12,084 nt of DNA, taken from the NCBI GenBank assembly GCA_030640885.1, contig DAOWIN010000003.1:1-12084 (forward strand). The letters are read 5' to 3'. Below the pieces are notes generated by a model. The model ran no database searches. It was not told the DNA's origin and saw nothing but the letters and a program-made list of their open reading frames with translations. Positions 4,874-10,913 of this stretch are shown here, piece by piece. A program made the translations under genes and the position numbers. The stretch's first letter is position 1, and the number at the start of each line of letters is the position of its first letter. The DNA comes from Candidatus Omnitrophota bacterium (lineage in GTDB: Bacteria > Omnitrophota > 4484-213).

Positions 4874-6242
4874 TCCCTTAATAGAAGATTTTGAGAAGGC
4901 AATTAAAAAAGAAGTGAGGGTGCGCAGAGAACAAAAATTTTCTAAAGGGCAAAGAATTTTTATTGGAACCTTGATGCTTATAGGCATTTTTTGTAGTATA
5001 AAATTAGCATCAGGAAATTCTGCGTATGTTTCTTTTGAAGATTTTTATGAACGGGAGATATCAAAAGAGAATAATGAAATCAATTTTGTGGGGAGAATAT
5101 CCTTCTTGGAGTGGAGTTGGAGGCCTGCTGGGTGGGCGTGTGGTTTTGAACAAAGGATACCTGTAATTGGGGATAAATCTTTATTGGAGAAGTTGTTGAA
5201 GGAATCTAAAGGAAAGAAGAAAGAAATTATTGCTTCTGGCCGTTTTGGAAATGAGACAGTAAAAATGCCAGAGATGAAGTCAAGGGCTCCAAAAACGATA
5301 GATAAAACATTTAGGGTGTTTTATCTAAAAGAAGCATCCAAAATAAATTTTTCAGAATTTAGTTATCCGGATAAAATTATTGAAGGGAGAAAGTTTACTT
5401 TAGCTGAAAAGATAACCAATCCTTTTCTTCAGCCAATTTCTCTTGCTTTATCTTTGGATTTTTTTGATGATACTTTTGAGCTGTTAGAAGGAGAACCCAA
5501 AATTTATGTCAGGTTTAATCCAAAAGAAACCAAAATATTCAAATGGAAATTGAAACCTACCGAATCAGGTTTTAACTATATCGGCGTTCAAGTTTTTGGG
5601 AGAAACGATAAAGATATGGTATGGATTACTGATAGCTCTCAGATTAGAACCCTTGCCTTACCAGAACTCCACATAGAAACCAAAAACATCATTAACTACT
5701 ATGGGCAGGTAGGAGAACTCACTGCAATAAATTTTACAGTAAGAAATATTGGTGATTTAGAAAGCAATAATATTTCCGCAAAAATAATCTTACCCGAAGG
5801 TATAACTGCTCCAAAAACAGAATGGTATATTGATAAGTTAATTGGTGGAGAAGAGGCCGCATTTTATGCTAATATCACATTTACAAAATTAGATGATAGA
5901 TTTATTATCAACATTTTTGCAATCGATGAAGCCGGACATAAAGATAATGATACTCTATGGATTTACCCCAGAGGAAAGGCAAAACTTAAAGGTTTCGTAA
6001 AAGATAGCAAAGGATTGCCAATACCTAAAGTGCAAATTAGTATTGACCCTTTTTCCGATAGCGATCATACAGACGATAATGGCTACTACTGTATTGAAAA
6101 TTTAAGGCCAGGAGATTATACAGTAGAGTTTTGTTCACTCGGTAAGAAAGGTTTCCCCAAATATAAGGAATTTCCAGTGAATATTGCTGAAGGAGAAGAG
6201 AAAGTATTTAATGTTGTAGTTGATAGGATAAACATAGAATAA
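4854..6242 (+). CDS. Membrane-anchored surface protein with CARDB-like and carboxypeptidase-regulatory-like domains
   Basis: A 462-residue protein begun at an ATG 9 bp after aggagg, overlapping the nucleotidyltransferase gene by 20 bp. Residues 1-33 are charged and probably cytoplasmic, 34-53 form one membrane segment (IFIGTLMLIGIFCSIKLASG), and the rest is extracytoplasmic. Residues of about 165-265 look like an all-beta domain; about 268-352 resembles a CARDB/DUF11-type adhesion module (LTAINFTVRNIGDLESNNIS, AKIILPEGI). About 374-460 is a carboxypeptidase-regulatory-like or SdrD-B beta sandwich (LKGFVKDSKGLPIPKVQISI, DDNGYYCIENLRPGDYTVEF). It may be a cell-surface or envelope protein. No catalytic motif is visible. 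The N-terminal NPLIEDFEKAIKK vaguely recalls the start of HEPN-type partners of nucleotidyltransferases, which could mean a gene fusion at this junction; that is speculation. Confidence 0.7.
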   Translation: MSSISDNPLIEDFEKAIKKEVRVRREQKFSKGQRIFIGTLMLIGIFCSIKLASGNSAYVSFEDFYEREISKENNEINFVGRISFLEWSWRPAGWACGFEQRIPVIGDKSLLEKLLKESKGKKKEIIASGRFGNETVKMPEMKSRAPKTIDKTFRVFYLKEASKINFSEFSYPDKIIEGRKFTLAEKITNPFLQPISLALSLDFFDDTFELLEGEPKIYVRFNPKETKIFKWKLKPTESGFNYIGVQVFGRNDKDMVWITDSSQIRTLALPELHIETKNIINYYGQVGELTAINFTVRNIGDLESNNISAKIILPEGITAPKTEWYIDKLIGGEEAAFYANITFTKLDDRFIINIFAIDEAGHKDNDTLWIYPRGKAKLKGFVKDSKGLPIPKVQISIDPFSDSDHTDDNGYYCIENLRPGDYTVEFCSLGKKGFPKYKEFPVNIAEGEEKVFNVVVDRINIE

Positions 6243-6290
6243 GATAAGGCAGATTATATTTTTTAAAGAGAACAAATATGGGGGAAGAGA

Positions 6291-6497
6291 ATGAAATTTA
6301 TTGTAACAATTGAACGGGATGAAGATGGTGTGTTTGTGACAGAATGTCCATCTATTCCGGGGTGTGTGAGTCAAGGCAAGACCAATCAGGAAGCCGTGGA
6401 AAATATTAAGGACGCAATAAAGCAGTGTCTTAAGGTTCGTGCTGAAAAGGGTATGCCGCTTACTGTAAGTATGCGTGAAGTAGAGGTATTGGTCTAA
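6291..6497 (+). CDS. hicB: HicB-family antitoxin-like protein
   Basis: A 68-residue protein, preceded by a purine-rich gggggaagaga. The sequence follows the HicB/UPF0150 fold closely: an N-terminal beta strand KFIVTIERDEDGVFV, the hallmark ECPSIPGCVSQGKTNQEAVE, and helix NIKDAIKQCLKVRAEKGM, with a final strand VSMREVEVLV. In HicAB systems it binds and neutralises the HicA RNase and can repress the operon. The usual C-terminal DNA-binding domain of longer HicB proteins is absent, as in the short solitary class. No HicA is seen on either side; only a 12-codon frame starts at the overlapping TAATG. It may be an orphan antitoxin or the remains of a pair. Confidence 0.85.
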   Translation: MKFIVTIERDEDGVFVTECPSIPGCVSQGKTNQEAVENIKDAIKQCLKVRAEKGMPLTVSMREVEVLV

Positions 6498-6535
6498 TGG
6501 GTAAAAAAATGAAAAAACTAATATTTCGAAGATAG
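6497..6535 (+). pseudogene. 12-codon stub where HicA would be expected
   Basis: The ATG overlaps the hicB stop (TAATG) and the frame reads MGKKMKKLIFRR then TAG. HicA proteins often begin with a few Lys-rich residues, but nothing further along in any frame resembles HicA (no dsRBD-like fold, no GSHxxx motif with catalytic His). It may be a chance ORF. Confidence 0.2.
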
Positions 6536-6633
6536 ACGAATGCCGGTAGGATTTTTAATTTTTGAAAACATTCTATGTTAAATAGAAGAGAAAGTAACCG
6601 CTTGCCAGTTATAAGTGAAGAAAAAGAGAAGAT

Positions 6634-6699
6634 ATGGAGAAAAAAGAACCTTATCCTGCTCCATTCGTTTCACTCACTCTCGCAGGCTCTCCCGCCTAA
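6634..6699 (+). other. Possible 21-codon upstream ORF within the repeat before dnaN
   Basis: ATG at 6634, same frame and same 93-bp distance to the dnaN start as the ATG at 1653 has to its gene. The peptide begins MEKKEP and continues YPAPFVSLTLAGSPA, matching MEKKDL then YPAPFVSLTLAGSPA in copy 1. The loop difference creates TAA (6697-6699), so here the frame ends before dnaN, while in copy 1 it reads through. Translation is unproven. Confidence 0.35.
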
Positions 6700-6729
6700 G
6701 GCGGGAGAAAGGAAAGGAGGTATAATATG
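6634..6729 (+). repeat. RBS-carrying hairpin repeat, copy 2, in front of dnaN
   Basis: Near-identical to 1653-1748; positions 6651-6720 match 1670-1739 with a single difference, in the hairpin loop (taa here, tta there). It contains the 8-bp stem ctcccgcc/ggcgggag and ends in ggaaaggagg, the dnaN Shine-Dalgarno, 6 bp before the ATG. The gap 6498-6726 holds nothing else that I can name; 6536-6615 is AT-rich without structure. Confidence 0.85.
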
Positions 6730-7833
6730 AAAATTAAGTGTAAGAGAGGTTTGTTAAGAGAGGGGATTCAGAAGGTGAGCAATGTAATCAACCCGCGGGC
6801 GACCCTGCCCATTCTTTCCAATATTTTACTTGAAGCCGAGGATGGAAAGATAAAATTCAGCGGGACCGACTTGGAGATGGGGATTTCGGCTTCAATACAA
6901 GGAGCGACAATTGAAGAAACAGGTTCAGTTACTATTCCGGCAAAGAAAATTAGCGATATTGCGCGCGAGTTGCCCGATGAGGAGATAAACATTTCTGTAA
7001 AGAAAAACAATGTTATTCAGGTAGAAGCGGGCAAAGTATTTTATCGGATAATGGGATTAGCCGCGGATGATTTTCCTCAACTGCCTGCTTTTTCTCCTGA
7101 AAATAAGGAGATGCTCGTTCTTTCCCAAAATGACCTTAAGACTTTACTTACAATGACAGCTTTTGCGGCTTCTAACGAGGAAAGCCGTTATGTGCTTAAT
7201 GGAATTCTGTTTATCCTTAAAGACGGCAAGTTAAAATTGGTAGCTACTGACGGTAGAAGGCTTGCTTTAGCTGAGAAGGAAGTTTTGAAAGCAGAAGGAA
7301 ATCTATGGGGAAAAGGGGTGATTTTGCCTATAAAAGCAGTTAGAGAGTTAAATAGATTATTAAAAGAAGAAGGGGAAGTGCAGATTTATTTGGTTGAAAA
7401 ACAGATTGCCTTTGTTGTTGATGAAACAACAGTAATTTCGCGTTTGATTGAAGGGGAATTTCCGGATTATGAACAGGTTATTCCTTCTGAAAACAATAAG
7501 ATTGTCCATTTAGACAAAGAAGAAATTTTCTCGGCTACCCGACGCGTTAGTTTATTAACCTCTCCCACATCTTCTTTGATGAAATTCACTCTTTCCAAAA
7601 ATAAGGCGCTTATTAGCAGTGAAACTCCAGATTTGGGCGAAGCAAAGGAGGAAATTGAGGTAGAATATCAAGGAGAAGGAATTGCCATTGGTTTTAATCC
7701 GCATTATTTATTAGATATGTTCCGCAGTGTCCCTTTTGAGAAATTAACATTGGGTTTGCAAGAAAGCGAAAAACCAGGTGTATTTAAGGCAGAAAATTTC
7801 ACCTGCGTTTTGATGCCAATGCAGATAGATTAG
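6727..7833 (+). CDS. dnaN: DNA polymerase III beta subunit (sliding clamp)
   Basis: A 368-residue protein, the usual family length, forming the dimeric ring that tethers replicative polymerase to DNA. Three successive clamp domains are expected at about 1-120, 121-245 and 246-368. Visible family motifs: NPRATLPILSNILLEAEDGK with GTDLEMG in domain 1, SRYVLNGILFILKDGKLKLV and ATDGRRLALAEKEV in domain 2, VISRLIEGEFPDYEQVIP before domain 3, FNPHYLLDMFRSV and the C-terminal VLMPMQID. The start ATG is set by ggaaaggagg, which belongs to a repeat element also found before an unrelated gene. Upstream there is no dnaA, and downstream no recF, only dciA. A phased heptad repeat starts 4 bp after the stop. 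Confidence 0.98.
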   Translation: MKIKCKRGLLREGIQKVSNVINPRATLPILSNILLEAEDGKIKFSGTDLEMGISASIQGATIEETGSVTIPAKKISDIARELPDEEINISVKKNNVIQVEAGKVFYRIMGLAADDFPQLPAFSPENKEMLVLSQNDLKTLLTMTAFAASNEESRYVLNGILFILKDGKLKLVATDGRRLALAEKEVLKAEGNLWGKGVILPIKAVRELNRLLKEEGEVQIYLVEKQIAFVVDETTVISRLIEGEFPDYEQVIPSENNKIVHLDKEEIFSATRRVSLLTSPTSSLMKFTLSKNKALISSETPDLGEAKEEIEVEYQGEGIAIGFNPHYLLDMFRSVPFEKLTLGLQESEKPGVFKAENFTCVLMPMQID

Positions 7834-7837
7834 GATA

Positions 7838-7900
7838 CAAGTTGCAAGTTGCAAGCTTCAGGTTGCAAGCAAGAAAAGAAAAGATACAGGTTGCAGGTTT
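7838..7900 (+). repeat. Nine in-phase heptads directly after dnaN
   Basis: Consecutive 7-bp units in strict phase: caagttg, caagttg, caagctt, caggttg, caagcaa, gaaaaga, aaagata, caggttg, caggttt. Six or seven units begin with ca(a/g)g. The tract starts 4 bp after the dnaN stop. The rest of the gap to 8008 holds only a short hairpin ttcact/agtgaa (7907-7926) and AT-rich sequence; no terminator with a T-tract is seen. Confidence 0.8.
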
Positions 7901-8008
7901 TATTATTTCACTCGCCAAAAAGTGAAGGAACAGTTTAAAACATAAATACTCAAAAAGAAATAAAAAAATTGTTAAGCAAATTGTAGAGAAATACTGAAGA
8001 AATTTATA

Positions 8009-8389
8009 ATGCAGCCGCAACTTTTTAAGGATCTAATCAGTGAAGTTATTGGGCAGATGAAGGGTGAGGAAAGGGATGATATTAGGGAGATCTGGAAAAG
8101 GGTTGTTCCGCCGATAGCCCAAGAGCATAGTGAATTAAAAGAAGTCCGTTCTGTTAAAAGCCCTCGTCGCAAACGGGGTAGCCGTCTGAAAGACAAGCAA
8201 TTTAACGGGGTAAAAAGCGATAAAAAAAGGATTGAATTGATAGTTGCCGTGGATAGTTCGCCATGGTTGTATAATCTAAACTTTAACAAAGAAGAGTGGA
8301 AGAATAAAATAGAAGAGGCGTTAGGAGATAACTTTTCTGTAAAAATAAAATTTAGAATAGGAGATATCCACCCAAAGGCGAATATCTAA
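8009..8389 (+). CDS. dciA: DciA-family (DUF721) helicase-loading protein with an in-frame insertion
   Basis: DciA proteins help load the replicative helicase DnaB in bacteria without DnaC/DnaI. This 126-residue copy shows the DUF721 pattern in two pieces. Residues 1-44 hold REIWKRVVPPIAQEHSE, with the Trp and the VxPxIAxH type core; residues 72-122 hold KKRIELIVAVDSSPWLYNLN and ALGDNFSVKIKFRIGDIHP, matching the LxVxVxSSxWxxxL strand-helix and the FRIG ending. Between them lies a strongly basic stretch SVKSPRRKRGSRLKDKQF that the family normally lacks, encoded by a structured DNA segment. Its place between dnaN and gyrB is the normal one. It starts without a clear Shine-Dalgarno and ends 7 bp before gyrB, so the two genes are probably cotranscribed. 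Confidence 0.85.
   Translation: MQPQLFKDLISEVIGQMKGEERDDIREIWKRVVPPIAQEHSELKEVRSVKSPRRKRGSRLKDKQFNGVKSDKKRIELIVAVDSSPWLYNLNFNKEEWKNKIEEALGDNFSVKIKFRIGDIHPKANI
8153..8206 (+). repeat. Structured in-frame insertion in dciA
   Basis: 54 bp (18 codons) bounded by an inverted repeat gttaaa (8153-8158) and tttaac (8201-8206), with an internal hairpin gtct/agac around gaa, and ccc(t)cgt/acgggg with one bulge. It interrupts the DUF721 alignment without changing frame. The left end (tgttaaaag, then ctcg, cgca, acgg) resembles 10471-10494 in gyrB. Exact boundaries are uncertain by several bases. Confidence 0.45.
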
Positions 8390-8396
8390 TAAAATT

Positions 8397-10772
8397 ATGG
8401 CAGAAAAATACAACGCTACAAACATTCAGGTTTTGGAAGGGATAGAGGCGGTCCGAAAACGGCCAGCAATGTATATTGGCGATACCTCTACCGCTGGTTT
8501 GCATCATTTAGTTCAAGAGGTAGTAGATAATAGTATTGATGAAGCAATGGCTGGTTTTTGCAGTGAGATTAATGTTGTTCTCAATGCTGACGGAAGTGTT
8601 AGTGTTGCCGATAATGGACGGGGTATTCCTGTAGATAGACACAAAACCCAAAAAAAGCCCGCTGTAGAGGTAGTAATGACTACTCTGCACGCCGGCGGGA
8701 AGTTTGACCACCGCACCTACAAGGTTAGCGGAGGACTGCACGGTGTAGGTGTTTCAGTAGTGAATGCTCTAAGCGAATGGTTAGAGGTAGAGGTTAAAAG
8801 AGAAGCAAAATTATTTAAACAGCGATATGAAAGAGGGGCAGCAGTTACTTCCTTGAAGGTTATTGGTAAATCCAAAGATAGCGGCACAATAGTAACCTTT
8901 AAGCCCGACGGCAAAATTTTTGAACAAACCGATTTTTCTTTTGATGCTCTTTCACAAAGATTAAGGGAATTAGCCTTTTTAAATAAGGGTTTGAAGATTG
9001 CTATTAGCGAAGAAAAAACCGGCAAGGAGCATATATTCAGTTACAAAGGGGGGATTATTTCCTTTGTTGAATATTTAAACACAAACAAAAATCCTTTGCA
9101 TAAGAAGGTTATCTATTTCGAAAAGGAGCAGGATGGTATTGGCGCAGAAGTAGCAATGCAGTTTAATGACAGCTACAGCGAAAATGTATTCAGCTTTGCT
9201 AATAATATCAACACAATTGAAGGGGGAACGCATTTAAGCGGGTTTCGTTCCGCCCTCACGCGCACAATCAACCAATATTGCAAGGATAAAGACTTGCTGA
9301 AAAAAATTAACAATCTTTCGGGTGATGATGTTCGCGAGGGACTTACTGCAGTAATTAGCATTCATTTACCCAATCCTCAGTTTGAAGGACAGACAAAAAC
9401 AAAGTTAGGTAATAGTGAGATTCAAGGGATTGTAGAATCAATAGTCAACGATTGCTTAAAGACCTTTTTAGAAGAAAATCCTCCACTCGCTCGTAAGATT
9501 ATTGAGAAAGGGGTTATGGCTGCCCGCGCCCGCGAAGCTGCCCGTCAAGCAAGAGAGCTTACCCGCCGTAAAGGGGTGCTGGATGGAGGGCTTTTGCCCG
9601 GAAAATTAGCTGATTGCTCAGAAAGAGACCCATCGCTTTGCGAATTGTACCTTGTCGAAGGCGATTCAGCCGGTGGAAGTGCCAAACAGGGGCGCGACCG
9701 TCGTTTTCAAGCAATACTGCCTTTAAGGGGAAAGATATTGAATGTAGAAAAGGCAAGAATAGATAAGGTTTTGAGTAACGAAGAGATAAAAACAATGGCA
9801 ATGGCTATTGGCGCTGGCATCAGAGAGGATTTTAACATTGCTAAATTGAGATATAGCAAGATAATTATTATGACTGATTCCGATGTTGATGGAGCGCATA
9901 TTCGCACCCTGCTTTTAACCTTTTTTTATCGCGAGATGCGTCAATTAGTTGAAGGCGGACACATTTATGTTGCTCAACCGCCTTTGTATAAAATCGCAAA
10001 GGGCAAAAGGGAAGAATATATTCAAAGCGAGGAAGAAAAAGAAAAATTCTTTTTAAACATCGGTGTTTCAGCCGACATTAGTTTATTACGCTTGTCAGAT
10101 GATTATAAATATCGCCCCGAAGAGATTAAGAAAATAATAGAGATTGTCCGCCGCATTGAAGAATTTTCACTTTATTTGAAAAAAAGAGGAGTGAATTTTG
10201 AAAAATACGCTATGTGTTTTTTGGAAAAGGGAAAACTGCCGCTTTATTGGGTAAAGATAAACGGAGAGGACAAATTTTTCTTTTCCGAAGATGCGATTAG
10301 CGAAGAGGCAATAGAATTAAGAGAAGAGAAAGAATTGACTAAGGATTTTAAGCAGTTGAAGGATTTGGGATTGAGTGTAAGCGATTATTTTTCACAGAAG
10401 CCCATTTTAAAAATTCTTGCCTCTAAAACAGAACCTGCCTCAGGAAAATCTTCATCCTCGAAGGCACGCAGTGTTAAAAGTCTCGGCGCAGACGGCAAGG
10501 AGATTCTAAATCTAAAAGAATTAAGAAGTTTCATTCAGGAGCAGGCCAAAGAGGGTATCGCTGTCCAAAGATACAAAGGGTTAGGAGAAATGAACCCGGA
10601 ACAACTATGGGAAACAACAATGAATCCGGATAATCGCACAATTTTAAAAGTAGTTTTGGAGGATGCCGTAGAGGTCGATAGGATTTTTACGATGCTAATG
10701 GGTGATGCTGTTGAGCCACGGCGAAAATTTATTGAAGAGAATGCTTTGGAAGTGAGGAATTTGGATGTTTAA
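8397..10772 (+). CDS. gyrB: DNA gyrase subunit B, long form
   Basis: ATPase and TOPRIM subunit of gyrase, which introduces negative supercoils together with GyrA. 791 residues. ATPase domain: VLEGIEAVRKRPAMYIGD 12-29, catalytic Glu41 and Asn44 in QEVVDNSIDEA, Asp72 in ADNGRGIP, GGLHGVG 112-118. TOPRIM: LYLVEGDSAGGSAKQGRDRR with Glu421, and the metal-binding DSDVDG with Asp494, Asp496 and Asp498. QRYKGLGEMN is at 724-733, followed by a normal GyrB tail. Between TOPRIM and this motif there is an insert of roughly 170 residues (about 540-715), as in the long GyrB forms of Gram-negative and PVC-type bacteria; it includes a Ser/Lys-rich low-complexity patch ASGKSSSSKARSVKS. The gene follows dciA by 7 bp without a Shine-Dalgarno, suggesting translational coupling. 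Confidence 0.98.
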   Translation: MAEKYNATNIQVLEGIEAVRKRPAMYIGDTSTAGLHHLVQEVVDNSIDEAMAGFCSEINVVLNADGSVSVADNGRGIPVDRHKTQKKPAVEVVMTTLHAGGKFDHRTYKVSGGLHGVGVSVVNALSEWLEVEVKREAKLFKQRYERGAAVTSLKVIGKSKDSGTIVTFKPDGKIFEQTDFSFDALSQRLRELAFLNKGLKIAISEEKTGKEHIFSYKGGIISFVEYLNTNKNPLHKKVIYFEKEQDGIGAEVAMQFNDSYSENVFSFANNINTIEGGTHLSGFRSALTRTINQYCKDKDLLKKINNLSGDDVREGLTAVISIHLPNPQFEGQTKTKLGNSEIQGIVESIVNDCLKTFLEENPPLARKIIEKGVMAARAREAARQARELTRRKGVLDGGLLPGKLADCSERDPSLCELYLVEGDSAGGSAKQGRDRRFQAILPLRGKILNVEKARIDKVLSNEEIKTMAMAIGAGIREDFNIAKLRYSKIIIMTDSDVDGAHIRTLLLTFFYREMRQLVEGGHIYVAQPPLYKIAKGKREEYIQSEEEKEKFFLNIGVSADISLLRLSDDYKYRPEEIKKIIEIVRRIEEFSLYLKKRGVNFEKYAMCFLEKGKLPLYWVKINGEDKFFFSEDAISEEAIELREEKELTKDFKQLKDLGLSVSDYFSQKPILKILASKTEPASGKSSSSKARSVKSLGADGKEILNLKELRSFIQEQAKEGIAVQRYKGLGEMNPEQLWETTMNPDNRTILKVVLEDAVEVDRIFTMLMGDAVEPRRKFIEENALEVRNLDV

Positions 10773-10807
10773 ATATCAGTTGACAGTTAACAGAGAACAG
10801 AGGGCAG
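10773..10807 (+). repeat. CAG-type heptads directly after gyrB (left arm)
   Basis: Five in-phase units starting at the base after the gyrB stop: atatcag, ttgacag, ttaacag, agaacag, agggcag. Each ends in CAG with a variable four-base spacer. Opposite in orientation to the CTG-type units at 10833-10881. Confidence 0.75.
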
Positions 10808-10832
10808 AATAGACTAATTTTTCCTACTTTTC

Positions 10833-10881
10833 TTATCTGTTATCTGTTATCTGTTATCTGTTTTCTGTAGACTGTTTTCTG
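10833..10881 (+). repeat. CTG-type heptads before gyrA (right arm)
   Basis: Seven in-phase units: ttatctg four times exactly, then ttttctg, tagactg, ttttctg. With the CAG units at 10773-10807 they could form a long imperfect stem in which CAG and CTG pair every seven bases around a pyrimidine-rich loop (10808-10832). Confidence 0.85.
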
Positions 10882-10902
10882 ACGAGCGAACAAAGTGAGT
10901 GA

Positions 10903-10913
10903 GGAGGAAGGAA
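10903..10913 (+). promoter_or_regulatory. Shine-Dalgarno setting the GTG start of gyrA
   Basis: ggaggaaggaa lies immediately before the GTG at 10914. It fixes that non-ATG start, since the first in-frame ATG is 17 codons later, inside conserved GyrA sequence. The stretch just upstream, gagcgaacaaagtgagtgag, is of the same low-complexity style as the repeat near 4469-4490. Confidence 0.7.

Noticed and set aside
6651..6659. ttatcctgc as a DnaA box marking an origin near dnaN
   Set aside because: Only 6 of 9 bases match the consensus, and the same bases occur in the repeat before a secreted-protein gene at 1670; no cluster of boxes is present.
6717..6729. tataat overlapping the dnaN start as a -10 promoter box
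   Set aside because: Transcription would begin inside the coding sequence, behind the Shine-Dalgarno and the ATG; the match is a by-product of the RBS spacer.
7838..7900. CRISPR array or regulator-bound iterons
   Set aside because: Units are 7 bp without spacers and too degenerate; no cas genes or replication initiator are in the window.
7984..8010. ttgtag and tataat with 18-bp spacing before dciA as a promoter
   Set aside because: The -10 would overlap the ATG, and the -35 fits only half of the consensus.
10780..10810. ttgaca after gyrB as a -35 box for gyrA
   Set aside because: It is one unit of the CAG heptad array, and no -10 box is found at 16-18 bp.
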